Shown here: positions 39,789 to 47,687 of the stretch, piece after piece
Layout: the number at the start of each line of letters is the position of its first letter
How positions within the stretch are numbered: the stretch's first letter is position 1
Assembly: GCF_003574355.1 (NCBI RefSeq)
Contig: NZ_QWLB01000001.1
Location: 62,001-126,000, forward strand
Direction of reading: 5' to 3'
Length of the DNA stretch: 64,000 bases
Source of the DNA: Meiothermus granaticius NBRC 107808
GTDB lineage: Bacteria; Deinococcota; Deinococci; Deinococcales; Thermaceae
Made by a program: the position numbers and the translations under genes
Notes under the pieces: generated by a model
What the model was told of the DNA's origin: nothing
The model's input: only the letters and a program-made list of their open reading frames with translations
Database searches by the model: none

Positions 39789-41308
39789 GAAGCAATCCCC
39801 GCCATCAGCAACCCTAACTTCTCCTCGGTGGCCTCGTCGGCTGCCAGCTCCCCCATGATGCGGCCTTCAAACATGACCAGAATGCGATCGGAGAGCGAAC
39901 GCACCTCGTTGAGGTCTGCCGAGACCAGCAGCACCCCCATGCCTTGATCCCGGGCATTCACGATGTTGTCGTGGATGAACTCGATGGCCCCGATGTCCAC
40001 CCCGCGCGTGGGCTGAGCAGCCACCAGCACTTTGGGCTTGCGGGAGAGCTCACGCCCGACGATGATTTTCTGGGCATTGCCGCCGGAATAGCGCCGGGCG
40101 GCCAAGTCCGTGCTGCGGGGTCGTACATCGAACTCCTGCACGATCTCCTCGGCTTCCTGCTCGACCAAGCGGCTGTTGATAAAGCCCAGAAAGCCCGTGT
40201 TGGGGGGGCGGTAGTGATCCCCCAGGATGGAATTTTCGCGGGTGGTGAAGTCGAGCACCAGGCCCCGGGCATTGCGGTCCTCGGGGATGTGGGAGAGGCC
40301 CCACTCGCGTACCGCCCGGGCATTTTGGGGCAGAACCTGGCCCCCGTACTTGATGGTGCCGCTGTAGTGTCGCAGCCCGGTGATGGCTTCGACCAGCTCG
40401 GTTTGTCCGTTGCCCTCAATCCCCGCGATGCCAACGATCTCGCCGGCACGAACCTGGAACGAGATATCGCTCAGGCGCTGTTTATGATCCTTGCCCTGGA
40501 GGCTCAGATGCTCGACCTCGAGCACCACCTTTCCGGGCTGGGCAGGTTTTTTGTCCACCTTGAGGATCACCTCGCGCCCCACCATCATCCGAGCTAACTG
40601 AGGGAGCGAGGTCTCCTGGGTCGGGACCGTGCCCACCACCCTGCCATCCCGGATGACCGTCACCCGATCGGAGACCTTGATCACCTCGGCCAGCTTGTGG
40701 CTGATGAAGATCACCGCGTTGCCCTGGGCCACGAAGCGCTTCAGGAAAGCGAACAGCTCATCTGCCTCCTGCGGGGTGAGCACCGCCGTGGGCTCGTCCA
40801 GAATGAGGATATTGGCCTTGCGATAGAGGGCTTTGAGGATTTCCACGCGCTGTTGCAGGCCTACCGGAAGCTCCTCGACCGGGGTGTCGAGGGGAAGGTT
40901 GAACTCGAGGTCTTTCATGAGCGCGGTGACCTCGGCCCGGGCTTGGGCCAGGTCAATTTGCCGTCCGCCTCCTGGCTCGGCCCCCAAGATGACGTTCTCG
41001 AGCACCGTAAAAGGGTCAATCAGCATGAAGTGCTGGTGGACCATACCGATGCCTTGGGCGATGGCATCGCCGGGCGCATTGATCTGGACCTCATGGCCAT
41101 CCACGAAGATCTGACCTATATCCGGTTTGACCAGGCCATAGACGATTTTCATCAGGGTGGATTTTCCCGCCCCGTTCTCACCTACCAGGGCCAGCACCTC
41201 GCCCCAGCGCACATCGAGCGAGATGTGATCGTTGGCCAGAACCAGAGGATAGCGTTTGGTGATGTCCCGAAGCTCGAGAGCCACAGAGCCGATTTGCTGA
41301 GAAGCCAT
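39785..41308 (-). CDS. ABC transporter double ATPase (nucleoside/sugar type)
   Basis: The 507-residue protein has two fused nucleotide-binding domains, as in RbsA/MglA and in nucleoside importers of the NupA/YufO kind. The first has an intact Walker [10 protein letters not shown], a signature-like [12 protein letters not shown] and Walker [15 protein letters not shown]. The second has a degenerate Walker [25 protein letters not shown] and AAQPTRGVD. It energises uptake. Permease and binding-protein genes are not adjacent, which is unusual. TATAAT lies six bases before the ATG, so the mRNA is probably leaderless. Confidence 0.92.
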   Translation of the reverse strand: MASQQIGSVALELRDITKRYPLVLANDHISLDVRWGEVLALVGENGAGKSTLMKIVYGLVKPDIGQIFVDGHEVQINAPGDAIAQGIGMVHQHFMLIDPFTVLENVILGAEPGGGRQIDLAQARAEVTALMKDLEFNLPLDTPVEELPVGLQQRVEILKALYRKANILILDEPTAVLTPQEADELFAFLKRFVAQGNAVIFISHKLAEVIKVSDRVTVIRDGRVVGTVPTQETSLPQLARMMVGREVILKVDKKPAQPGKVVLEVEHLSLQGKDHKQRLSDISFQVRAGEIVGIAGIEGNGQTELVEAITGLRHYSGTIKYGGQVLPQNARAVREWGLSHIPEDRNARGLVLDFTTRENSILGDHYRPPNTGFLGFINSRLVEQEAEEIVQEFDVRPRSTDLAARRYSGGNAQKIIVGRELSRKPKVLVAAQPTRGVDIGAIEFIHDNIVNARDQGMGVLLVSADLNEVRSLSDRILVMFEGRIMGELAADEATEEKLGLLMAGIAS

Positions 41309-41427
41309 GGGGAGATTATAGCCGAGCCAAGCTCGAGGGAGGCCACTTCACGCAACCCTGATCCAGACGATACTTATCCTGACCCTGCATTCCAAACTCA
41401 AGGCTTACAATACAGGTTTTCTTGTTC

Positions 41428-41472
41428 TGGTGGGCGCGATTGGACTCGAACCAACGACCCCTACCGTGTCAA
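41428..41472. repeat. Left att repeat (displaced tRNA-Val 3' end)
   Basis: The 45 bases are identical to 48921-48965, the 3' part of the complete tRNA-Val, and stop matching at the anticodon loop (AATGC here, AAGGT there). This is the displaced host copy left by integration. It cannot form a tRNA by itself. Confidence 0.95.
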
Positions 41473-41603
41473 TGCTACTAGAACCTTTCCAAGCCGTTAT
41501 ACACCCTCCCTTAGAAGGGTTTTTTATCCTCGTTCAGGACGATAAAAAGCGACACTGGCTTACCGTAACTTCCCACTCTATACCAGGGTGTTTTACTCAC
41601 TGC

Positions 41604-41624
41604 ATTGCACACAGATTGCACACA
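41604..41624. repeat. Left integrase arm sites
   Basis: ATTGCACACA occurs twice, 11 bases apart (41604-41613 and 41615-41624). The same pair with the same spacing and orientation is at 48850-48870 near the right end. Paired repeats inside both ends are the expected arm-type sites of the element's tyrosine integrase. Confidence 0.78.
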
Positions 41625-41634
41625 AACTTGGGGG

Positions 41635-42792
41635 CTACCTTGACCCCCTCTGACGCTTCCTCAAGGCTGCCACGCGACAGGCCACCGAGCAATACTTACC
41701 GGTCTTGCGCTCGCGCATGAACGCCTTACCACAATGGGCGCAAACTCCCCTGTGGCCTTTGTACCGCGATAGCTCGAGCAACGCCCGGTGGTAGCTGCCC
41801 ATGTAGCCCACTAGGTTTGGAAGCTCTTGGGGTTGCGTACCCATGCGGGGTGCAAGATGGGTAGGCCCAGGAACAATAAACCCCCGCAATCCTTCAAGCC
41901 GTAAGTATTCGCGTACCAGTCTTTCGCTTATGTTTTCGCGGGGAGCTTGAAAGCGCCGATAACCTGTTGAGTCTCTTCCCCCGTGAAGGCGCAATAACTC
42001 AACAACTGCATAGAGGGGCCAAAAAGAATCAGCCACAACACTGTTAGAAGGGGCCGCCAAGAGCTTTAGGTATGTCCCCCAGTCGCCCGCCGCCGGTGGT
42101 AAAAACCCACGTAGGGACTCGAGGAATCCCCAGACTGGCTCTCCCACCCCCGAAGACAGAACTTCCCACCAAAAGCGCACCGTCACTGTTGCCCTGGCCC
42201 ACCCCGAGAGGGAATCTTGAATTGTCGTGAACGCTCCTAGGTTTTCACTCTGTGCAACCATATACCCATCTTCGGGGTGTGGCTCTAGCAATCCGAGCCT
42301 TGGAGCAAGCTCAAGCACTTTCCCCTTGAAGTAGGCTAGGCCATCCTTTGTTTTGATGGACTTCTGAAGAGCCCGCCAAAGCCGATAAAAGCCTTCCAAT
42401 ACAGGAATAGGGGGAGGGATGTTGTCCCACTCAATGAGCGCACCTATGATCCTGCTAGGTGTCGCCGTAATGGTTAAGCGGGGATATTCCCACTTCTCGG
42501 GTGGAGGTGAAAGCACAACAGGACGCTTCACCGTTGCGTACTTTTGGGTGACCCCCCGCAAGACGAACAACACAAAAGAGTGTGGGTCTGGCTTGTAATC
42601 AGGCCCTACGCTAGCCTTCAAGAACTCTAACTGGTATGTTTTAGGCAGCCTCACAAAATTTGCCGCACTCCAAGTGCGACCAAGGTCTAAAGGCAGAAGC
42701 CCTTGTGCTGAGTCTGCCCACTTTACAGGGGGCCTCAAGGCAAGAGGTGTAACGCCAAGTGTTACGCTAACTGGCTCTGGCACAGTCCCCAT
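41635..42792 (-). CDS. CGNR-like zinc-finger protein
   Basis: The 385-residue protein ends in a treble-clef-like zinc finger, CAHCGKAFMRERKTGKYCS followed by VACR and a basic RKRQRG tail, the pattern of CGNR zinc-finger proteins thought to bind DNA or RNA. The 340 residues before it are mostly helical and unassigned. It is the only leftward gene in the left half, divergent by 23 bases from a small helix-turn-helix gene, with a CAGTCCC/GGGACTG inverted repeat (42783-42814) across both starts. It is cargo rather than core function, possibly a host-directed regulator or defence gene; that is inference. Confidence 0.7.
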   Translation of the reverse strand: MGTVPEPVSVTLGVTPLALRPPVKWADSAQGLLPLDLGRTWSAANFVRLPKTYQLEFLKASVGPDYKPDPHSFVLFVLRGVTQKYATVKRPVVLSPPPEKWEYPRLTITATPSRIIGALIEWDNIPPPIPVLEGFYRLWRALQKSIKTKDGLAYFKGKVLELAPRLGLLEPHPEDGYMVAQSENLGAFTTIQDSLSGWARATVTVRFWWEVLSSGVGEPVWGFLESLRGFLPPAAGDWGTYLKLLAAPSNSVVADSFWPLYAVVELLRLHGGRDSTGYRRFQAPRENISERLVREYLRLEGLRGFIVPGPTHLAPRMGTQPQELPNLVGYMGSYHRALLELSRYKGHRGVCAHCGKAFMRERKTGKYCSVACRVAALRKRQRGSR

Positions 42793-42814
42793 CTTACGCC
42801 ATAGGGTGGGACTG
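42783..42814. promoter_or_regulatory. Inverted repeat between divergent genes
   Basis: CAGTCCC (42783-42789) and GGGACTG (42808-42814) flank the 23-base space between the start codons at 42792 and 42816 and overlap both translation starts. Such symmetry suggests an operator for a dimeric regulator controlling both genes, perhaps the helix-turn-helix protein itself. No clear -10/-35 boxes were seen in so small a gap. Confidence 0.45.
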
Positions 42815-42815
42815 T

Positions 42816-43052
42816 ATGGAAAGAAAAGAACTGCTAACAGCGGAAGGAATCAGGAAAGAGTACGGGCTAGGGCGCGACACTGCTTACCGCCTCATGAGAC
42901 GGCTTCCACACGTCAAGGTGGGGCAAGTAATGATGATGCGCCGTTCTGACCTCGAGGAGTATCTAGCCAAAGCCGCCCGTGAGCGCCGGGATATTCGCGA
43001 CGACGAGCTCGAGCCCAACAAGAACCCCGCCGGGGTGGGCGGGGAGCGCTAG
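42816..43052 (+). CDS. Excisionase-like helix-turn-helix protein
   Basis: The 78-residue protein has an HTH_17/excisionase fold: LLTAEGIRKEYGLGRDTAYR, LMRRLPHVKVG and MMRRSDLEEYLAKA. A charged tail rich in N, P and E follows. It may act as recombination directionality factor for the element's integrase, or as a regulator of the divergent gene. It begins the rightward gene set that leads to the PrimPol. Confidence 0.78.
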   Translation: MERKELLTAEGIRKEYGLGRDTAYRLMRRLPHVKVGQVMMMRRSDLEEYLAKAARERRDIRDDELEPNKNPAGVGGER

Positions 43053-43055
43053 GGG

Positions 43056-43517
43056 GTGGTTGGCGTGAACAACACCTCCATTCTACAGGAGAGGGAACTT
43101 TTCCTCTCCCACTTCCCCCCCGAGTACCGCAGCACCGCCGCTAACTGCCTGCTCGCGGCTGTGCGCCGGGGTTGTACCACACCCCAAGAGGTTGTGGATC
43201 ATGCCCTTAGCGCCGCATATCGCCGCATTTACGGTTCTGAGGCTTTCACCCTCCTCCTCCTCCTGGCTGAAGAAGACCCCGAGGCCCTCCTAGCCGGGGC
43301 TCGCTGGGCCTTGTGGTGGGAGTCGCTGCCCTTCGACGAGCGGCAACGGATCAAGCGGGAGCGGTCTGAAGAGGCCCTCTCGCGCTGGATGGAAGGTCAG
43401 CCCCCCACCGAGAAGCAACGGGCCTATTTGCGCGTCCTGGGCCATACCGGGGAGGTCGTAAACCGCCTCGAGGCTTCCCGCCTGATCGAGCAACTCAAGG
43501 GGAGGAGCCATGTCTAA
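43056..43517 (+). CDS. Unknown protein of the PrimPol operon
   Basis: The 153-residue helical protein (GTG start at 43056; a second GTG at 43065 is possible) contains EYRSTAANCLLAAVRRGCTT and a C-terminal QPPTEKQRAYLRVLGHTGEV segment. The latter resembles a short DNA-binding helix-hairpin region seen in some phage replication proteins (TEKQ..YL..LG). It overlaps the PrimPol gene by eight bases. A primase-associated role is inferred from context. Confidence 0.6.
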   Translation: MVGVNNTSILQERELFLSHFPPEYRSTAANCLLAAVRRGCTTPQEVVDHALSAAYRRIYGSEAFTLLLLLAEEDPEALLAGARWALWWESLPFDERQRIKRERSEEALSRWMEGQPPTEKQRAYLRVLGHTGEVVNRLEASRLIEQLKGRSHV

Positions 43518-46515
43518 GCCCATCCTGGCCCACATCCCCTCGGGCTTGCGCCCTCTCCCCCAGTGGGTGGTGTGGAGGTACGAGGAGCGCGAGGGCAAAC
43601 GCACCAAGCTCCCCTATCGCCCTCACCCTCAGCACCGGGCTAAAGCCAAAGCCAACGACCCCGCCACCTGGGGGACGCTCGAGGCCGCCCTCACCGCCCT
43701 GGAAACCCACAGGATGGAGGGGCTGGGGTTCGTGTTCGCCCAGGATGGCGGCATTGTGGGCGTAGACCTGGACTGGAAGGGCCACACCGGGGAGGGGGTT
43801 CCTCCCCAGGCCCAAACCGTCATAGACCGGCTCAACAGTTACACCGAGTGGAGCCCTAGCCGCAAAGGGGCTCACATCCTCTTGCGGGGCCACCTCCCCC
43901 CCGGTGTGGGCAACCGGAAGGAGCTGGCCCCTGGGGTCGAGCTCGAGGTCTACGACCAGGGCCGCTATTTCACCGTGACCGGTGAGCGGTGGGAAGGGTA
44001 TCCACAAGACCTGGAGGACAGGCAAACCGAGCTCGAGGCCCTGCTCCTGGAGCTCTTCCCGCCCAAGGTCAAGCCCTCTGTTGCCCCCAGGCCCACCCCG
44101 CCGGTAGACCTGGATGATGGCGCCCTACTCGAGCGCATGTTCCGGGCAAAGAACGGAACCCAACTCCACCGCTTGTGGGAGGGGGACACATCGGGTTACC
44201 CCTCGCAAAGTGAAGCAGACCTGGCCTTAGCCGGCTCCCTGATGTGGTGGTGTGGCAACGACCGGAACCGGGCTGATGCCCTGTTCAGGAAATCCGGGCT
44301 GTACCGGGAGAAGTGGGACGCCAAGCATTACGCCAACGGCAAGACCTACGGGGAAGCCACCCTCGAGCGGGCTTATGCCCCCAACCCCTACGACCCCCAG
44401 AAGGGGAAGGATTCAACAGGTGGGGAGGATTCAGAGCCCCTCTGTCCCCTCGATGGCCGCACTGGTGGAGGGGTGGTGCTGGGGAAACCGCGCTACCGCA
44501 TCCACAGAGCGGTGATTGAACACGGCAAGGTGGAGCGCGGGGAAAAGCCCGAGGTGAGCTATTACCCCCTGGCCAACTTTGCCGCCGTCATTACGCGGGA
44601 GATTCGCCGTTCGGATGGGCTCACATCCGAACTGTGGTTCGAGCTCCAGGGCTACGCGGGAGCCCAGCCCTTGCCCCCCGCGAGGGTGAAGGCCGCAGAG
44701 TTTGTGGCCCTGAACTGGGTCACCAGGGAGTGGGGCTCTCAGGCAGTGGTGACGCCGGGGCAAGGGGCCAAAGACCATCTACGCGCCGCGATTCAATACC
44801 TCTCTACCCCTCACCGGGCTACCGTTTACGCCCACACCGGTTGGGTGCGGCTGGGGGAGCGCTGGGTCTATCTGCACGCGACGGGTGGCATTGCCTCAGG
44901 TGGAGCGGTGGAGGGCCTCGAGGTTGACCTACCCCCTGCCCTCTCCAGCTTCACCCTGCCTTCCACCAGTGGGGACGCTCGAGCCCTGCTCAGCCTGTTG
45001 GATGCTGCCCCTCGAGGGGTCACCTGGCCCCTTCTGCTGTACGCCCTGGGAGCGGCTATCAACTACCCTGATGGCAGTCTGTACCTGGCTGGCCCCACCG
45101 GGGCCGGTAAGACCACACTGGCCCTGCTCTTTCAATCCCTGTGGGGCCATGCCGGGGCTCCTCCCGTTTCCTGGGAGGGAACCGCCAACGCCTTAGAAAC
45201 GCTGGCTTGCATTGCAAAAGATGCCCTCTTGTTGATAGACGACTATGCTCCAGGTGGTCATGAAAGAAGACGGAAAGAGCTGGAGGGCAAAGCGGGGAGG
45301 GTTTTGCGTAGCCAAGGCAACAACACCGGACGTCCAAGGTTGGATGGGGAAAGCAACTTGCGCCCGGATCGTCCCCCGAGGGGAAGTCTGCTCATCACCG
45401 GGGAGGACTTGCACCCAGAACACAGTGTGATGGCTAGGGCGCTGGTGCTGGAGTTGCGCCGGGGTGAGCTCAACTACACAGTAGTTACAGAACTCCAACG
45501 CGCCGCCCGTGAAGGGGTGCTGGCCTCTGCCTTCACCGGTTGGCTCCTGTGGCTGGCTGAAAGGTTGGATGAGGTGCGTGACCGGTTGATTCAGCATCGG
45601 AACGAGCTCCGGGCCTTGTACCCCTCTACCCACGGAAGGACGACCGACGCGGTATCTCGACTTCACGCGGTGTGGAAGGTGGTACGGGAGTACCTGGCCC
45701 ACAGCTTGCGGGAGGATGAGCTCGAGACCCTCGAGGCTGAGGTCAGTACCGCCCTGGCCCAGGTAGCCCAGGCCCAGGCCGATTATCTCCGTGACGCTGA
45801 CCCCGCTGAGCGCTTCCTTCCTCTGCTCCTGGGGCTGTTGGAGAGCAAGCGGGCACACCTGGGCAATGTGGACGCGCCCACCGAGCCGCCCTCCCACCCT
45901 GAGCGTTGGGGCTGGGCGTGGCAAGAGAACCTGAGCGGTCACCTGGAAGCCCCCCAGGGCCGGTGGATGAGCCAAGGGCCACAGGTGGGGTGGCTGGACG
46001 GTGAGGATGTGTTGCTCAACCCCGAGGCCGCCTATGCCGCTCTCAACCGGCTAGCATCTGAGGCCGGAGTCCCCCTCCCTACCCCCCGTACCCTGTGGAA
46101 GCGGCTGGGGGATAAGGGCATCATCCGGGTGCAGAAAGAGGGGAACTCCACCAGAACCCAGGTAGTCACGCGGGTACTGGGGCACCCCCGCCGGGTGATA
46201 CACCTATATGGGTATCTCATCTCACAAACCGGTAACATCGGTAACAGCGATAAAAACCCCGTCCAGGACGACGAACAAAGTGTTACCGGAAGCGATTCTG
46301 TTACCGGTAGGTTTCCGGTAACACCCCAACCCCCCACCCCACAGGTGGATTTGTTACCGGAACCGTTACCGGAAGCTAGCGGTAACAAAATAGAAACCGG
46401 TAACAGTCTAAACCCCGTCCAGGACGGCACAAAAACCGTTGTTACCGATGTTACCGGTTCAGGAGATACAACGCCCTATAGGTATGCAAACGAGGGGGAC
46501 ACCCTCGAGCTCTGA
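43510..46515 (+). CDS. PrimPol-helicase replication protein (NrS-1 type)
   Basis: The 1001-residue protein has an N-terminal primase-polymerase domain like the phage NrS-1 enzyme: PQWVVWRYEER, metal-binding GIVGVDLDWKG near 83, and SPSRKGAHILLRGHLP. Next is the partner helical domain (LWEGDTSGYPSQSEADLALA, LFRKSGLYREKWD). A superfamily 3/DUF927-like helicase follows, with Walker A GPTGAGKTTLA near 527 and LLIDDYAPGG. It can therefore prime, copy and unwind. Residues 906-983 are low-complexity and encoded by an iteron array that looks like the origin. GGAGGAG precedes the ATG. Confidence 0.9.
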   Translation: MSKPILAHIPSGLRPLPQWVVWRYEEREGKRTKLPYRPHPQHRAKAKANDPATWGTLEAALTALETHRMEGLGFVFAQDGGIVGVDLDWKGHTGEGVPPQAQTVIDRLNSYTEWSPSRKGAHILLRGHLPPGVGNRKELAPGVELEVYDQGRYFTVTGERWEGYPQDLEDRQTELEALLLELFPPKVKPSVAPRPTPPVDLDDGALLERMFRAKNGTQLHRLWEGDTSGYPSQSEADLALAGSLMWWCGNDRNRADALFRKSGLYREKWDAKHYANGKTYGEATLERAYAPNPYDPQKGKDSTGGEDSEPLCPLDGRTGGGVVLGKPRYRIHRAVIEHGKVERGEKPEVSYYPLANFAAVITREIRRSDGLTSELWFELQGYAGAQPLPPARVKAAEFVALNWVTREWGSQAVVTPGQGAKDHLRAAIQYLSTPHRATVYAHTGWVRLGERWVYLHATGGIASGGAVEGLEVDLPPALSSFTLPSTSGDARALLSLLDAAPRGVTWPLLLYALGAAINYPDGSLYLAGPTGAGKTTLALLFQSLWGHAGAPPVSWEGTANALETLACIAKDALLLIDDYAPGGHERRRKELEGKAGRVLRSQGNNTGRPRLDGESNLRPDRPPRGSLLITGEDLHPEHSVMARALVLELRRGELNYTVVTELQRAAREGVLASAFTGWLLWLAERLDEVRDRLIQHRNELRALYPSTHGRTTDAVSRLHAVWKVVREYLAHSLREDELETLEAEVSTALAQVAQAQADYLRDADPAERFLPLLLGLLESKRAHLGNVDAPTEPPSHPERWGWAWQENLSGHLEAPQGRWMSQGPQVGWLDGEDVLLNPEAAYAALNRLASEAGVPLPTPRTLWKRLGDKGIIRVQKEGNSTRTQVVTRVLGHPRRVIHLYGYLISQTGNIGNSDKNPVQDDEQSVTGSDSVTGRFPVTPQPPTPQVDLLPEPLPEASGNKIETGNSLNPVQDGTKTVVTDVTGSGDTTPYRYANEGDTLEL
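46229..46458. other. Iteron array, candidate origin of the element
   Basis: About eleven copies of the eight-base unit GTTACCGG/CCGGTAAC (some with one change) occur in both orientations: 46229, 46238, 46282, 46300, 46315, 46353, 46365, 46379, 46397, 46441 and 46450 (start positions). A 16-base direct repeat beginning AACCCCGTCC is at 46255-46270 and 46411-46426. The units fall in different reading frames of the PrimPol gene (encoding VTG, TGN, PVT or LPE), so the conserved thing is the DNA, not the peptide. Confidence 0.8.
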
Positions 46516-46527
46516 GGAGGTGGGTTG

Positions 46528-46854
46528 ATGAACCGTTGGCGTACCCTCATCCGCCATACCCCCCAACTTGTGGAGAAGCTGCAACGGGTGAACCCTCCCA
46601 AACTTCGCCTTGTGGTAGATGGCCGGGTGGTCTATTGGGCCTTGCAGGTTCCCAAAGAAGACGACCTGGCCGCCCACGCAAGGTGGCCGGGGATGAGCAG
46701 CCCCAGCCTCGAGGGGTGGTTGGTGGAGATGCTGACCCGGTTCGAGCACGGCTGGCCCCAGGCAGAGGAGGTGGAGCTCCTGGCCTTCTGGCCCCCAGAC
46801 CGGCTCGAGCCCTTCGCTCGAGTGTTCCCCAAAAAGGCAGAGACCGGACGATGA
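46528..46854 (+). CDS. Small protein after PrimPol
   Basis: The 108-residue protein begins MNRWRTLIRHTPQLVEKLQR and contains LRLVVDGRVVYWALQVPKED and a helical middle. GAGGAGG precedes the ATG at 46528. It shares ATGA overlap with the next gene. No family recognised; the position downstream of the replication gene suggests regulation of replication or copy number. Confidence 0.55.
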   Translation: MNRWRTLIRHTPQLVEKLQRVNPPKLRLVVDGRVVYWALQVPKEDDLAAHARWPGMSSPSLEGWLVEMLTRFEHGWPQAEEVELLAFWPPDRLEPFARVFPKKAETGR

Positions 46855-47027
46855 ACCGTTACCCCCATCTCCCCACCGCCCTGCACACCCTCGAGGGGCT
46901 GAGGGCTCACAGGCTGTGGGGGGAATCGGCGCATTTCGGCGCATTTTGGCGTTTTGCCCCCTGGCCCCCGCTCGACGAGGCTCATACCCTCGAGGTGACC
47001 CTGTACCGGGGAGCGGTCTGGCGATAA
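46851..47027 (+). CDS. 58-residue protein at end of replication operon
   Basis: The short frame begins MNRYPHLPTALHTLEGLRAH and is rich in W, F and H. It starts by ATGA overlap with the preceding gene and ends the rightward operon just before a hairpin. Both short proteins start with MNR, which may only reflect a shared start context. Function unknown. Confidence 0.5.
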   Translation: MNRYPHLPTALHTLEGLRAHRLWGESAHFGAFWRFAPWPPLDEAHTLEVTLYRGAVWR

Positions 47028-47045
47028 TTTCTCAATTTTTCGCCC

Positions 47046-47074
47046 ATAAAAAACCCCCCAGGCTGGCCCTGGGG
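47046..47074 (-). terminator. Terminator facing the leftward regulator gene
   Basis: CCCCAGG-ctggc-CCTGGGG (47056-47074) is followed on the minus strand by a run of six T residues. It ends the 47118-47327 transcript and may also act on the rightward operon, although the plus-strand T-run is poor. Confidence 0.7.
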
Positions 47075-47117
47075 TGTCCTTTCGTGGGGGTAGGGGTTGA
47101 GCCTACCCCCGGTCTGC

Positions 47118-47327
47118 TCAGGCTCCTACCTGACGATAGCTCCACTCGAGCTCAGCCACACGCTGGAGCCGGTTGAGTTGGGTTTGGGCTTCCTCGATGG
47201 AGGAAAGCAGGGCCTCGAGGGCGGCATTGTCCAGGCTCTCGGGCAGGGCCTTGAGCTCTGCCCTGAGCATAGAGGCCACCGTCTCAATCGCCTGGGCCTG
47301 GGGGGGGAGGTTGTGGAGGGTGTACAC
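47118..47327 (-). CDS. Small helical regulator-like protein
   Basis: From the GTG at 47327 (AGGAG upstream) the protein has 69 residues, YTLHNLPPQAQAIETVASML, then a long amphipathic helix (LLSSIEEAQTQLNRLQRVAE). It is transcribed from the left arm of the mirror-symmetric promoter at 47398-47443, opposite the helix-turn-helix gene. Its role in the switch is unknown; the fold could be a dimeric anti-repressor or partner protein. Confidence 0.58.
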   Translation of the reverse strand: MYTLHNLPPQAQAIETVASMLRAELKALPESLDNAALEALLSSIEEAQTQLNRLQRVAELEWSYRQVGA

Positions 47328-47397
47328 TGGGGTTACTCCTTTCTGTGAGTGGTTGGGAACCTTGGCGCTTGGAGGTGCTTGGTTCTCAACTGGCTCT

Positions 47398-47443
47398 ATT
47401 GTAAGCCTTATTGTTTGACATGTCAATCTTTAGGTCATACAAT
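47398..47443. promoter_or_regulatory. Mirror-symmetric divergent promoter
   Basis: A perfect 12-base palindrome, TTGACATGTCAA (47415-47426), supplies an ideal -35 box to each strand. Rightward: TTGACA, 17 bases, TACAAT (47438-47443). Leftward: TTGACA, 17 bases, TACAAT (47403-47398). Both -10 boxes and both spacings are identical. A protein bound to the palindrome would shut both directions, and two polymerases cannot occupy it at once, so it works as an either/or switch. Confidence 0.85.
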
Positions 47444-47459
47444 GCGGTAATGTAAGGGG

Positions 47460-47687
47460 GTGAGGGAAATCGAAAAGCAACTACTCAGCGAGATCAGACG
47501 GGTCATGGCAGAGAAGGGCATTAGGCAAGCTGACTACGCAAGGGCTGTGGGCGTAAGCCGCCAAAGCGTAAGCAGCTACTTCCAGGGTAGGCGGGGACTG
47601 CTGACCGATACCGGGAAGGACTTGCTCGAGTACCTGGGGGTCGAGATTCGCCTTGTCCCTCGAAAGGAGCCTACCGGTGGCAAGTAG
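47460..47687 (+). CDS. XRE-type regulator of the element
   Basis: The 75-residue protein (GTG start, short leader with GGGGG) has a helix-turn-helix EKGIRQADYARAVGVSRQSV, SSYFQGRRGLLTDTGKDLLE and a C-terminal strand (YLGVEIRLVPRK). It overlaps the integrase gene by 11 bases, so regulator and integrase are coexpressed from the rightward side of the switch. It is the best candidate to bind TTGACATGTCAA. Confidence 0.82.
   Translation: MREIEKQLLSEIRRVMAEKGIRQADYARAVGVSRQSVSSYFQGRRGLLTDTGKDLLEYLGVEIRLVPRKEPTGGK

Noticed and set aside
41428-41472. Second tRNA-Val gene
   Set aside because: Only 45 bases of the 3' part are present and the sequence diverges in the anticodon loop, so no cloverleaf can form; it is an att repeat.
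43510-46515. Protein-level tandem repeat at the PrimPol C terminus
   Set aside because: The repeated octamers fall in several reading frames and orientations and encode different tripeptides, so they are DNA repeats, not a peptide repeat.
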